Shown here in pieces: positions 25,962 through 34,900 of a DNA stretch of 64,000 nt. The notes beneath the pieces were generated by a model. It did no database searches and was not told the DNA's origin. It saw only the letters and a list, made by a program, of their open reading frames with translations. This stretch comes from Nitrincola iocasae (GTDB lineage: Bacteria > Pseudomonadota > Gammaproteobacteria > Pseudomonadales > Balneatricaceae): positions 3,286,001-3,350,000 of the forward strand of contig NZ_CP044222.1 of the NCBI RefSeq assembly GCF_008727795.1, read 5' to 3'. Positions within the stretch are counted from its first letter, which is position 1. Each line of letters starts with the position of its first letter. The translations under genes were made by a program, and so were the position numbers.

Positions 25962-26288
25962 ATGAAGCCTTTAGCGCAATTAGCCCAAGAACTCTGCCAA
26001 CTCACTGATGCCGCCGTGAACTGCTGTAAAAACGAAGACTGGCAAAAGCTGGAGCTGTATCAGGAACAACGCGCCGTTGTTCTGCAGCAACTAAGAGAGC
26101 TGGTTGAACAACAACCCCGTCTGGATGAGCAAACTGCGGCAGAATTCCAAGAGGCTATGCTATCTACCCGTGCAGCGGATCAAATGATTCAGGCGCGGGT
26201 TAAGCAGGTACGCCAGATCCTGCTGGATGAAAACTCTGATCTGCTGAAAACACGCAAGGCCAGCCGCGTGTATCAACAGAATGATTGA
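25962..26288 (+). CDS. FliT-like flagellar chaperone (tentative)
   Basis: A 108-residue, Gln- and Glu-rich, all-helical protein (LAQELCQLTDAAVNCCKN, WQKLELYQEQRAVVLQQL). Its size, helical nature and place among fliD, fliC and flgL suggest FliT, the chaperone of the FliD cap, or another FlgN/FliT-type chaperone. Sequence similarity to FliT is weak by eye. It is transcribed opposite to its neighbours, starts within 160 bases of the fliC start and ends three bases from the convergent flgL stop. No strong ribosome site is visible before the ATG. Confidence 0.5.
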   Translation: MKPLAQLAQELCQLTDAAVNCCKNEDWQKLELYQEQRAVVLQQLRELVEQQPRLDEQTAAEFQEAMLSTRAADQMIQARVKQVRQILLDENSDLLKTRKASRVYQQND

Positions 26289-26291
26289 GTG

Positions 26292-28142
26292 TTAGCGTAA
26301 ATAATCGAAGAGGCTCAGGTTCTGCACCCGTGAAAAAGTGGCCTGTGCCGCCTGCAGCCCCAACTCAGTCAGCTTGAACTGACTGAGCGCTTCAGCGTAA
26401 TCCAGATCCTGGATAGACGATAAGGCACTCTTGGTAAACAACTTAAAGTCGCCATTGGACTCAGCCACACTGTCCAGCGCATTTAAACGCGATCCCAACA
26501 GGGTTCGTGATTCGATATTACGACTGGCCGCTGCCTCAAAATCCTCCAAAGCACGCGCAATATTTTCGCTGAATTCTGACTGGGTAGTCGGCGTAAGCGG
26601 CTGCTCCAGCAAATCGGCAAGATCCATGGCTATATCCAGCAGGTTTTTCTGCTGATCCGTAACCCGTATTTCCGTAGCGGCTTGTGGCTGATTCGAAAGA
26701 TCAATCGTCAAGCGTTCACCCTGAGTGATCTCACTGGGTATAAAGGTTAAGCTAATTCCACTGGGCGTGCCAACGGGCGCCTCCAGATTAAGAACAAACT
26801 CTGTGTTATCGGCAAAATTCAAACCAGCGGGTGTGTAGGCCACACCATCCACCAGCACTTCGCCTGAAGCAGGATCAAACTCTACCTCCACGTCAGTAAC
26901 ACTGCCGTTATTCATCAGAGTAAGTACTTGAGCACTATCCGCCAGACTCACAGCACTGACATTTGACAGCGGCGGTAACGGTGAACCTGCCAATGAGGGC
27001 TGCAGCGTATATGCCTGACCCGTTGCGGGTGTATCCAGTTGTAACTCATAGCCACCGACCGTAATCGGCTGCCCATCAGTATACGGAAAGCTCGTCTGCC
27101 CACCCAAACTGATCGGATCACCATCACTATCGGTCAAGGTATAGCTACCGGTTGTGGTTGCAGGTAGCGGATCCTTGGAGAAGGCCAAGGTGATATCACC
27201 ATACAACTCAGCAAAAGTCTTAGCAACCTGCTGATCTACTAAATTAATTTCACTAATACCCATGACTTCAGGCTGGGCGTTGAACGTCAAATCCTGTGTT
27301 TGTGGCACATTGATTTCGGCATTTAGTCCTTCATAACTAAAGCTGTAAGGAAACTCAGTGGTTTCTCCAATCGATTGATCCACCAGTATTTCGCCACCAC
27401 TATCGCGCAGACGCACACCATAACTCTCAGGCGTATTGGGCTCCAGATAAACCTCAAAGGATAAATCACCACGATTCTTCACCGCATCGGCAAAGCGGGT
27501 TTCGGCTTCACGTGATGCAAAAGGCAGCAGTTCTACCGTGTCGTTTTCTACATTAAGCCGCTGCACCTGTGTCTCGCGGCTCACCGCTTCGAACAAATAT
27601 TCACCGGGATCATTAGATGGCAGATAAAGCTCCGACGACACTTGAATGGAGCGTTGTCCGCCATCACCTTCATAGGTATATCGCCCATCTCCAGTTTGCT
27701 GATAAGGCTGGGTAAACCCCTTGCTGCCAGCGAAGATATATTCACCCTGAGAATCTTTGGTATTCATCAGGCTGGCCGCATAGTCACTCATCTGCCGAAT
27801 TTCGGTGGCAATAGCTTTGCGATCAGAATCGTTCAAGGTGCCAGTTGAAGACGCCTTCAGAGTCAGCTCTCGCATCCGGTCAACAGCGGTATTGATATCA
27901 GTAAGAATCGTCTCCTGCAGCTCAAGACGACGCTGAGTAACATCAATATTAAGCTCAAACTTCTCAAACTGCGCTAACTCTCTTTCAAGTTTGACAATCT
28001 GTGCAGAGGCCACCGGATCATCGGAAGGACGCTGTATACGTTTACCTGATGAAGCTTGCTCCTGCAATCGAGCCATTTCACTCTGGCTTCGCTGCATATT
28101 ATTAACAGCGTTAATAAACTGTTGTTGAGTTGCAATACGCAT
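26292..28142 (-). CDS. flgL: flagellar hook-filament junction protein 3 FlgL
   Basis: A 616-residue protein. The N-terminal MRIATQQQFINAVNNMQRSQSE and ASSGKRIQRPSDDPVASAQIV are the FlgL start, and LDYAEALSQFKLTELGLQAAQATFSRV is its C-terminal helix. E. coli FlgL has 317 residues and Pseudomonas about 440, so the middle (about 200-500) is an expanded surface domain. CAGGAG precedes the ATG. It is the last gene of the flgF-to-flgL run and follows flgK by 12 bases. Confidence 0.94.
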   Translation of the reverse strand: MRIATQQQFINAVNNMQRSQSEMARLQEQASSGKRIQRPSDDPVASAQIVKLERELAQFEKFELNIDVTQRRLELQETILTDINTAVDRMRELTLKASSTGTLNDSDRKAIATEIRQMSDYAASLMNTKDSQGEYIFAGSKGFTQPYQQTGDGRYTYEGDGGQRSIQVSSELYLPSNDPGEYLFEAVSRETQVQRLNVENDTVELLPFASREAETRFADAVKNRGDLSFEVYLEPNTPESYGVRLRDSGGEILVDQSIGETTEFPYSFSYEGLNAEINVPQTQDLTFNAQPEVMGISEINLVDQQVAKTFAELYGDITLAFSKDPLPATTTGSYTLTDSDGDPISLGGQTSFPYTDGQPITVGGYELQLDTPATGQAYTLQPSLAGSPLPPLSNVSAVSLADSAQVLTLMNNGSVTDVEVEFDPASGEVLVDGVAYTPAGLNFADNTEFVLNLEAPVGTPSGISLTFIPSEITQGERLTIDLSNQPQAATEIRVTDQQKNLLDIAMDLADLLEQPLTPTTQSEFSENIARALEDFEAAASRNIESRTLLGSRLNALDSVAESNGDFKLFTKSALSSIQDLDYAEALSQFKLTELGLQAAQATFSRVQNLSLFDYLR

Positions 28143-28154
28143 GGCGAACTCCTG

Positions 28155-30164
28155 TTATATGACGCTCAGCAAGCTATCAAAAATAGTTTGTGAGGCACGA
28201 ATCAACTGAGCGGAGGCCTGATAGGCCTGCTGAAACTGCACCAGCTTGGCGGCCTCTTCATCCATATTAACCCCTGAAACACTACTCAAGGCGTTTTCGC
28301 TGGCGGACAGTACCGCTCGACTGGCTTCCATATTATTTTTTGAAATGGCGGTGCGTGTCCCAACACCCGCCACTAAACGTCCATAGGTATCCTGATAGGT
28401 TCCACCTTCGATCAGTTGATTTTGCTGCAGGTTTGACAAGGCCAATGCGTTACGGTTGTCGGAAACACCCCCGGTATTGTAGTCAAAACTGAACTTATCG
28501 CCTGGTTCTGGTCGATTAGTAATAGTGACCTCATAACCATCAAGCTGAATAGGTTTACCGGCTTCATAAGGTTGGTTTTGCAACGGGCCAAACCCCAAAT
28601 CCAGCACCTGTGGATTAGCCGGATCACTGATATCTAACACGCTATAACTTAGCGGATCAGTGTTTTCAAAGCGAATTTCCACGGGCGGTGTTAACTGACC
28701 TGGCGTGGCAAAACCAACAGCGGTTATGTCCGTCACATTCACTTTAGCAACACCGGTACCCAAATTGTCTAATTCAGTATTGGTGCTGATAGGTGATGCC
28801 AGCGCCAGCGATCGCCCACTGGTAACTTCTGCACGCAGTTCCGTTGCCGCATACCGGGTTGGCTGTACCAGAAACTGATCATTGTCCCCAAACCCGCTAC
28901 GGCTTTCCAAGCTGATTTTCATACCATCAATGCCAACAACAAGTGTGCCAGAAGTGAAGTCAGCATAATAACTGCCGTCCTCTACGTCATCGGGGCTCGC
29001 TACCTGGGTCAGGTCTGACATGTCCACCTGTCTGCCATTACTTTCTCGTTGTATTACGAACTGATTGGTACCCGTAAATTTCAACTGATAGTCGGATGCC
29101 TGTATTTTGGAGCTATCGGTAATCCGTACTTGCGCCTGATCGAGTACAGCCTGATTTTTGCTACCGGCAGAAATACGATCCTGCATAGCCGTCAGCTTGT
29201 TAATGTCTTCAAACAGCCTGCCACCCAGATTACCATCCAGGTCCATCCCTTTTTGGTGCTGCTCATTCATGGAGTCGGCTAGCACTAGCGCAATTCTGCC
29301 CAGTTCATTAATCGCAGGATTAAGCATTTGTTCACGATAGGTCAGCAACCCGCCGAGCTTTCCGCCCGTCACCTGAGAAGTGATATTGCTCTCCCGACCG
29401 GAAATCATAAGCGCCAACCCAGGCTGTGATGCATCAGGGTCACCCTGAACCGCAACCAGACGACTGGCGGTATTGCCAATTACCAAAGGCTGCCCATTGC
29501 CGACAAACACACCCTTCTGGTTATTATCTTGCTCAACAACGGTAATATCCATGAACCCAGACAGAGATTTCAGCAGTTGGTCGCGCTGATCCTCAAGTTC
29601 GTTAGCCGGCTTACCCGCGGCAGTTGCCAAACGAATTTTGTCATTTAGGTCAGCTACATTGATCGCAATAGATGTTGCCTCATCAGCAAAATTACTAAAC
29701 TGATCATTGATGGTCGTGTTTTGACGATCCAGGCCATTAGCTAATTCATTAAATCGACGTGTCATTGAGTCCATTTCTGACACGAACAGTTCTCTGTTTG
29801 GTAAAGAGGAGGGATCATCTACAGCGTTTTGTAGCGCCAAAAAATAGTTATCCAGTGCAACTGATACACTGGTAGATGACGATGCCAGCATATCATCCAG
29901 TTGATTAGACAGAGACGTGGTTACTTGGGCCTGATTATATGTGGAGTTATCGCTCCAGTACTGTCGCACCAAAAATTGATCGGTAATGCGTTGTATACTT
30001 TCAACCTGAACACCGTACTGCTGTTCACGGGAATTAAAATTTGCGACCTGCCTGCTGTAACCCGGCGTATTGACATTGGATATGTTCTGACCAACAACAG
30101 ACAAGGCGGTCTGATTAGCGGTCAGACTCTGAACGCCGAGTCCGAGTAAGTTAAAGCTGGACAT
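28155..30164 (-). CDS. flgK: flagellar hook-associated protein 1 FlgK
   Basis: A 669-residue protein. LLGLGVQSLTANQTALSVVG and NISNVNTPGYSRQVA form the axial-protein N-terminal motif; the C-terminus has VSGVNMDEEAAKLVQFQQAYQASA, the FlgK end. It joins hook to FlgL and filament. The interior is longer than the 547 residues of E. coli FlgK. GGGAG lies before the ATG. About 57 bases separate it from flgJ. Confidence 0.96.
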   Translation of the reverse strand: MSSFNLLGLGVQSLTANQTALSVVGQNISNVNTPGYSRQVANFNSREQQYGVQVESIQRITDQFLVRQYWSDNSTYNQAQVTTSLSNQLDDMLASSSTSVSVALDNYFLALQNAVDDPSSLPNRELFVSEMDSMTRRFNELANGLDRQNTTINDQFSNFADEATSIAINVADLNDKIRLATAAGKPANELEDQRDQLLKSLSGFMDITVVEQDNNQKGVFVGNGQPLVIGNTASRLVAVQGDPDASQPGLALMISGRESNITSQVTGGKLGGLLTYREQMLNPAINELGRIALVLADSMNEQHQKGMDLDGNLGGRLFEDINKLTAMQDRISAGSKNQAVLDQAQVRITDSSKIQASDYQLKFTGTNQFVIQRESNGRQVDMSDLTQVASPDDVEDGSYYADFTSGTLVVGIDGMKISLESRSGFGDNDQFLVQPTRYAATELRAEVTSGRSLALASPISTNTELDNLGTGVAKVNVTDITAVGFATPGQLTPPVEIRFENTDPLSYSVLDISDPANPQVLDLGFGPLQNQPYEAGKPIQLDGYEVTITNRPEPGDKFSFDYNTGGVSDNRNALALSNLQQNQLIEGGTYQDTYGRLVAGVGTRTAISKNNMEASRAVLSASENALSSVSGVNMDEEAAKLVQFQQAYQASAQLIRASQTIFDSLLSVI

Positions 30165-30221
30165 ATCACACTCCCGTGAGCATTAATTGCTCAAATATTC
30201 TTTTATCTTATCGGCTGAAAC

Positions 30222-31247
30222 TCAGCCTTCTTGAGTATTTCGTCCCGCTTGCGCAAGAATATTTCCACTGAAAATCTGTTCAATTTTCTGTGCGTAAGCT
30301 GGATCAGTTGCATAACCCGCCGCTTGCAGTTCACGTAAGTAGTCTGCCGGATTCGCGGTATTTTCTAATGCCTGCTGATAACGTGGATTGGTACGCAGAA
30401 AACTCACATAATCGCGGAAACTATCAGCATAAGAATCGTAAGAACGGAATGCCGCCATCTCTTTTGCGGCTACACCATCGCGGTATTCCAAAGTAGAGAC
30501 ATTGACTCGCTCGCCTCCCCAACCACTATCGGCTTTGATATTGAAAAGATTATTGCTTCCGTCAATGACAAAGCGTCCCCAGCCAGTTTCTAATGCGGCC
30601 TGAGCCAGAAGTACCTTAGGGTCAACACCCAATTCAGCGGCCATCTCTTCGGCCATCGGCAATAAAGCATCGACAAATTCGCGAGGGGAATCAAAGCGAG
30701 CGGGCAGGTTTTCGGCGGCATCCACTCCCTGAGCATGGCTTTGATCAGACGGGGTAGCATCATCCTGCTCAGAACCTGACCGAGACGACGGCGTCTGCGC
30801 CTGTCCTAACACGGCTGAAGCCGCCATACCTGCCGTCGTATTCATGGCACGATTCAGCAGCATTTCGGCTTCGCTTAGTGATTGGTTCAGATCATCCCTA
30901 TCCTGATTTGCGGGAATGCCAGAATGCTGGCTGAGCTGACGCACCATAACATCGGCTAGCCCCAGCGTACTACTTTGCGCCAGATCCAACGTCATCTGCT
31001 GGTCATACATATCCTGGAAGAAACGGGTACTGTTACTGTTGAAGGGGTTATCTTCACCAAAGGCGGCATTGGCATCACGCATGCTTTTCAGCATCATGTT
31101 CATGAATATCTGTTCAAACTGCTGCGCGACTTCACGCAGTGCACCCTGTTCATCATCACCCGCACGGCGACGCAGCTCACTGAGTTGATTCAGCTCGGTA
31201 TAAAACTGCGGATTTTGTGTCGCCACGGCGGGCTTGTTATTAACCAT
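30222..31247 (-). CDS. flgJ: flagellar rod assembly protein / peptidoglycan hydrolase FlgJ
   Basis: A 341-residue dual protein. Residues about 40-110 are the rod-capping domain (EVAQQFEQIFMNMMLKSMRDA). A Ser/Gln/Asp-rich linker follows, and from about 185 the glucosaminidase domain (FVDALLPMAEEMAAELGVDPKVLLAQAALETGWGR, catalytic Glu in ALETGWG; then NLFNIKAD). It cuts peptidoglycan so that the rod can pass. Its ATG follows the flgI stop by one base. Both domains appear complete. Confidence 0.95.
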   Translation of the reverse strand: MVNNKPAVATQNPQFYTELNQLSELRRRAGDDEQGALREVAQQFEQIFMNMMLKSMRDANAAFGEDNPFNSNSTRFFQDMYDQQMTLDLAQSSTLGLADVMVRQLSQHSGIPANQDRDDLNQSLSEAEMLLNRAMNTTAGMAASAVLGQAQTPSSRSGSEQDDATPSDQSHAQGVDAAENLPARFDSPREFVDALLPMAEEMAAELGVDPKVLLAQAALETGWGRFVIDGSNNLFNIKADSGWGGERVNVSTLEYRDGVAAKEMAAFRSYDSYADSFRDYVSFLRTNPRYQQALENTANPADYLRELQAAGYATDPAYAQKIEQIFSGNILAQAGRNTQEG

Positions 31248-31248
31248 G

Positions 31249-32355
31249 TCAGATTACCACTAACTCAGCTCTGAGCGCACCGGCCTGCTTCAGAGCTTCC
31301 AGTATGGCCATTAAATCACCGGGGGCTGCGCCGACATTATTGACTGCTTCCACGATGTCCTGCAAGGAGGCACCTGGAGCAAACTCAAACATTCGCCCGG
31401 AACCTTCATCTATTTCGATACCGGTACGTGGTGTCACCACTGTACGGCCGCCCGCCAACGCATCCGGCTGGTCCACATCGAACTCTTCTGTAATCGATAC
31501 AGTCAGGCCACCATGGGTAATCGCCACGGGCGATACACGCACATGCTGACCGATAACGATGGTGCCGGTGCGCGAGTTAATAATCACTTTAGCGGTTTCT
31601 TCCGCTGTCTGAATCTGCAGATTTTCCAGCACTGACAAAAAAGTAACACGTTGCGACGGATCACGCGGCGCACGTACACGTATGGAGGTTGAATCCATTG
31701 CTGCAGCCACTTGCGGCCCAAGCAAACCATTAATCTGATCGGAAATGGTACGTGCTGTAGTGAAATCTGGTGTTTTCAGGTTCAGTGTCAGGCTATCGCC
31801 CTGGCTAAAACCACTCACTACCTCACGCTCTACGGTAGCCCCATTGGGGATACGCCCAACACTGGGCACGTTCACTGAGATACGTGAGCCATCACGACCT
31901 TCGGCACCAAAACCCGCTACGATCAGACTTCCTTGTGCCATCGCATAGACCTGACCATCAGCACCTTTCATCGGAGCCATTAATAATGAACCACCGCGCA
32001 GACTGCCTGCATCGCCGATGGTGGATACGGTGATATCGATAGTCTGTCCCGGCTTGGCAAAGGGTGGCAGGTCGGCATGAATCGCTACAGCGGCTATATT
32101 TTTTGACTGTGGGTTAACGTTGGCCGGCATAACGACCCCCATGTTATTCAACAAATTCCGAAACGTCTGTGAGGTGAAATTTGCGCGGCTATCCCCGGTT
32201 CCATCCAACCCCACAACCAGACCATAACCTACCAGCTGGTTGTTTCGTACGCCGGACACATCGACCAGATCTTTCAACCGAGAGGTATAGGTGTTTCCCA
32301 ACGCTGATTCGATGCTGAACAGAAGGATAATCGCCAACAAGATGATTTTTTTCAT
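31249..32355 (-). CDS. flgI: flagellar P-ring protein FlgI
   Basis: A 368-residue periplasmic protein with a signal peptide (cut near ALG/NTYTSR). SRLKDLVDVSGVRNNQLVGYGLVVGLDGTGD is the FlgI hallmark, and the C-terminal LQDIVEAVNNVGAAPGDLMAILEALKQAGAL completes it. It forms the ring in the peptidoglycan around the rod. Length equals the E. coli protein (365). Between flgH and flgJ in the conserved order. Confidence 0.97.
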   Translation of the reverse strand: MKKIILLAIILLFSIESALGNTYTSRLKDLVDVSGVRNNQLVGYGLVVGLDGTGDSRANFTSQTFRNLLNNMGVVMPANVNPQSKNIAAVAIHADLPPFAKPGQTIDITVSTIGDAGSLRGGSLLMAPMKGADGQVYAMAQGSLIVAGFGAEGRDGSRISVNVPSVGRIPNGATVEREVVSGFSQGDSLTLNLKTPDFTTARTISDQINGLLGPQVAAAMDSTSIRVRAPRDPSQRVTFLSVLENLQIQTAEETAKVIINSRTGTIVIGQHVRVSPVAITHGGLTVSITEEFDVDQPDALAGGRTVVTPRTGIEIDEGSGRMFEFAPGASLQDIVEAVNNVGAAPGDLMAILEALKQAGALRAELVVI

Positions 32356-32367
32356 ATTCTTATCCTC

Positions 32368-33048
32368 TTAAAAGGGCATCAGTGCGCTGATAAAGAAACG
32401 ACCCAGCCAACCCATCACATTGGCATCAGCCGTAGCTCCCGTGCCACTGTAGGTAATACGTGCATCCGCCAGACGTGTTGAATCGAGCGAATTATCAGCC
32501 GTAATGTCTTGAGGCCGAACCAACCCGCTGATTCGAATATACTCATCACCCTGATTCAAGGTCAGCCATTTCTCTCCACGCACCAGCATCACACCGTTGG
32601 GATAAATTTCCTGCACGGTGACAGTAATATTGCCACTCAACTGATTACTCATTTTGGAGCTAGAATCTCCTTCAAATTCGGTTTCACCGCTCACACCTGC
32701 TGACAACTCACGTCCGCCAATAGTTAGCGGCTGCCCCATAACATTGGGGACTGGCAAATTGATATCCGTGCTCTTATCAATACTGGTACTCGACTGCTTG
32801 GAAGACTGCGTGGTTTCTGACAGATTAATAGTGATAATATCGCCTACCCGATGTGCCCGACCATCGCTGTAAATGTCGCGGCTGGTTGACGCATGGTAAA
32901 TAGCGCCATTGATCGGTTTGGGCGTTTCGAAGCTGGGCATTTGTACGGGTGCATAGTAAGGATTGTCTGGCTTGGGGGCTTTGTTCACGCAGCCAGCCAA
33001 CACCAACAAACCAGCTGTTACCAAGGAAAGTCTTATTACACGTTTCAT
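32368..33048 (-). CDS. flgH: flagellar L-ring lipoprotein FlgH
   Basis: A 226-residue outer-membrane lipoprotein with lipobox LVLAGC (Cys20). RAHRVGDIITINLSETTQSSK and the end MGWLGRFFISALMPF are FlgH markers. The ATG at 33048 is preferred to the GTG immediately upstream, as GAGGTTAGGG then gives suitable spacing. It forms the L ring with the P ring of FlgI; the outer rings FlgP/FlgT encoded at the window start would sit around these. Confidence 0.96.
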   Translation of the reverse strand: MKRVIRLSLVTAGLLVLAGCVNKAPKPDNPYYAPVQMPSFETPKPINGAIYHASTSRDIYSDGRAHRVGDIITINLSETTQSSKQSSTSIDKSTDINLPVPNVMGQPLTIGGRELSAGVSGETEFEGDSSSKMSNQLSGNITVTVQEIYPNGVMLVRGEKWLTLNQGDEYIRISGLVRPQDITADNSLDSTRLADARITYSGTGATADANVMGWLGRFFISALMPF

Positions 33049-33074
33049 CACCCTAACCTCTTATGCCCGACTCA

Positions 33075-33860
33075 TTAAAGCTGCTGTGTGGCAAAGGACA
33101 GCATCTGATCGGCTGTAGATATGACTTTGGAATTGATTTCATAAGCACGCTGAGTGGTGATCATATTCACCAACTCTTCTACCGCATTGACGTTGGATCC
33201 TTCCAACATACCCTGTTTTAGAATACCCACACCCTGTTCACCCGGGTTCAGCACGTTTGCTGGACCACTGGCGGCAGTTTCAATAAACAGATTCTGACCT
33301 ACAGCCTGCAAACCTTCCGGATTAACGAAGTCAGCCAGTTCGATCTGTCCCAATACCTGCGGATTAGGATCACCTGCGATGACGGCGGTCACCGTACCAT
33401 CAACACCCACACTGAAGTTCACCACTTCACCAGGCAATGCTATCTCTGGCTCTAACTGGTAGCCTTCGGCGGTTACAATCTGTCCATCACCATTAAGATG
33501 GAACTGGCCATTACGGGTGTAGGCAGTATCACCATTCGGCTGCAATACCTGAAAAAAACCTCGGCCATTAATCGCCACATCAAAGGTACGATCAGTAATC
33601 TGCAAGTCGCCCGTATCAAACATTTTCTGAGTACTAACGGTACGAACACCGTGACCCAACTGCAGACCTGAAGGCAATTGCGCATCTGCAGCATTTTGAG
33701 CGCCAGGCTGACGACGAATCTGATAGAGCAGATCTTCGAACACAGCACGATCTTTCTTGAACCCAACGGTACTGACGTTAGCCAGGTTATTGGAGATTAC
33801 CCGTAAGTTGGTATCCTGTGCGCTGAGACCTGTTTTTGCGACATGTAATGCACCATGCAT
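33075..33860 (-). CDS. flgG: flagellar distal rod protein FlgG
   Basis: A 261-residue rod protein: HVAKTGLSAQDTNLRVISNNLANVSTVGFKKDRA at the start, INGRGFFQVLQPNGDTAYTRNG in the core and GSNVNAVEELVNMITTQRAYEINSKVI at the end, the FlgG pattern. Length matches E. coli FlgG (260). AGGAG precedes the ATG. 18 bases after flgF. Confidence 0.97.
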   Translation of the reverse strand: MHGALHVAKTGLSAQDTNLRVISNNLANVSTVGFKKDRAVFEDLLYQIRRQPGAQNAADAQLPSGLQLGHGVRTVSTQKMFDTGDLQITDRTFDVAINGRGFFQVLQPNGDTAYTRNGQFHLNGDGQIVTAEGYQLEPEIALPGEVVNFSVGVDGTVTAVIAGDPNPQVLGQIELADFVNPEGLQAVGQNLFIETAASGPANVLNPGEQGVGILKQGMLEGSNVNAVEELVNMITTQRAYEINSKVISTADQMLSFATQQL

Positions 33861-33878
33861 AATCTTATTCTCCTGTTA

Positions 33879-34622
33879 TCAGCTCATCTGCAGCACACTG
33901 GCTGCAGCACTGGAATTCTCTTCAGCAGTTTTCATCATCTTGACCTGAATCTCATACTGACGTGACAGGGTGATGATCGCAGTTAACTCTTCAACGGCAT
34001 TGACATTACTGCTTTCCAAGTAGCCTGATCGAATTTGCGCATTCTGTGCCGGTGGCAACGGCTGCAAGTCATTAGTGCGCATTAATCCTTCGGTTCCTTT
34101 AAAAGAGGTAGCCGGATCCAGTTCAACTACTTTAATTGCATCGACTAGCACTAACCCTACGGCATCATCACCAACCGGCCGAATACTGATAGCACCATCA
34201 TTAGCAATTTCAATTTTTTCAGCGGGCGGAATGACAATCGGAGCACCACCTACACCCATAACCGGCAAACCACTGCCAGTAACCAGCTGGTTCGCGGCAT
34301 TGATTTGCAGCTCACCCGCACGCGTGTAACCTTCTGTACCATCCGGTGCCTGCACAGCAAGCCAAGCCCCTCCCACTACGGCAATATCCAGATCCCGCCC
34401 GGTTTGCTGCAACGTTCCAGATGCTCGATTGGTCCCGGGGGACTCGGCCATTGAATAGACGCGTGATGCATAACCGTCACCCATTACCCTCATAGAACGT
34501 GCCTGCTCAAAATCCTGTTTAAAGCCGGTGGTAGTGACATTAGCCAGATTGTTGGCCCGGATCTGCTGCGCATTCATATTTTCGCGCGCACCGGTCATGG
34601 CTACATACAATACTTTATCCAT
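33879..34622 (-). CDS. flgF: flagellar proximal rod protein FlgF
   Basis: A 247-residue rod protein beginning MDKVLYVAMTGARENMNAQQIRANNLAN and ending in ESSNVNAVEELTAIITLSRQYE. First gene of the flgF-G-H-I-J-K-L transcription unit: a sigma-54 promoter lies 60 bases before its ATG. REP-like palindromes separate the unit from flgE upstream. Confidence 0.96.
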   Translation of the reverse strand: MDKVLYVAMTGARENMNAQQIRANNLANVTTTGFKQDFEQARSMRVMGDGYASRVYSMAESPGTNRASGTLQQTGRDLDIAVVGGAWLAVQAPDGTEGYTRAGELQINAANQLVTGSGLPVMGVGGAPIVIPPAEKIEIANDGAISIRPVGDDAVGLVLVDAIKVVELDPATSFKGTEGLMRTNDLQPLPPAQNAQIRSGYLESSNVNAVEELTAIITLSRQYEIQVKMMKTAEENSSAAASVLQMS

Positions 34623-34682
34623 TACCTCTCCTCTGTACGGCGGTAGACGCTTGCCGCTTTTATCGGGACTACAGGATATATT

Positions 34683-34697
34683 GCAATTCGTGTGCCA
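34683..34697 (-). promoter_or_regulatory. sigma-54 promoter of flgF operon
   Basis: Minus strand: TGGCAC (34697-34692), five bases, then TTGC (34686-34683), the -24/-12 pattern with exact GG and GC elements and correct spacing. It faces flgF and lies between the REP cluster and the gene, so flgFGHIJKL can be transcribed apart from flgBCDE. Confidence 0.88.
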
Positions 34698-34738
34698 GGT
34701 GTGTATTTAACGGAGTAGCTGAGAAGGGAAAAGGTGTT

Positions 34739-34878
34739 GTAGGAGCCCGGTCTCCGGGCGACAATATGATGTAGCGAAAAATCGCCCAGAGACTGGGCTC
34801 CTACAGGTATATGGAACCATGTGTAGGAGCCCAGTCTCTGGACGATTTATATCTTCGCTCACAGGGTGAGCTCCTACA
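34739..34878. repeat. REP-like palindrome cluster between flgE and flgF
   Basis: Four palindromic units built on GTAGGAGCCC...GGGCGA: 34739-34762 (direct), 34779-34804 (inverted), 34822-34848 (direct) and 34855-34878 (inverted). They alternate in orientation like BIMEs and share the GTAGGAGC start known from Pseudomonas REPs. The same family recurs at 58227-58377. The cluster fills most of the 278-base gap; the rest holds the sigma-54 promoter. Confidence 0.85.
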
Positions 34879-34900
34879 AATTCAGGTGCCTGCTCTACTA

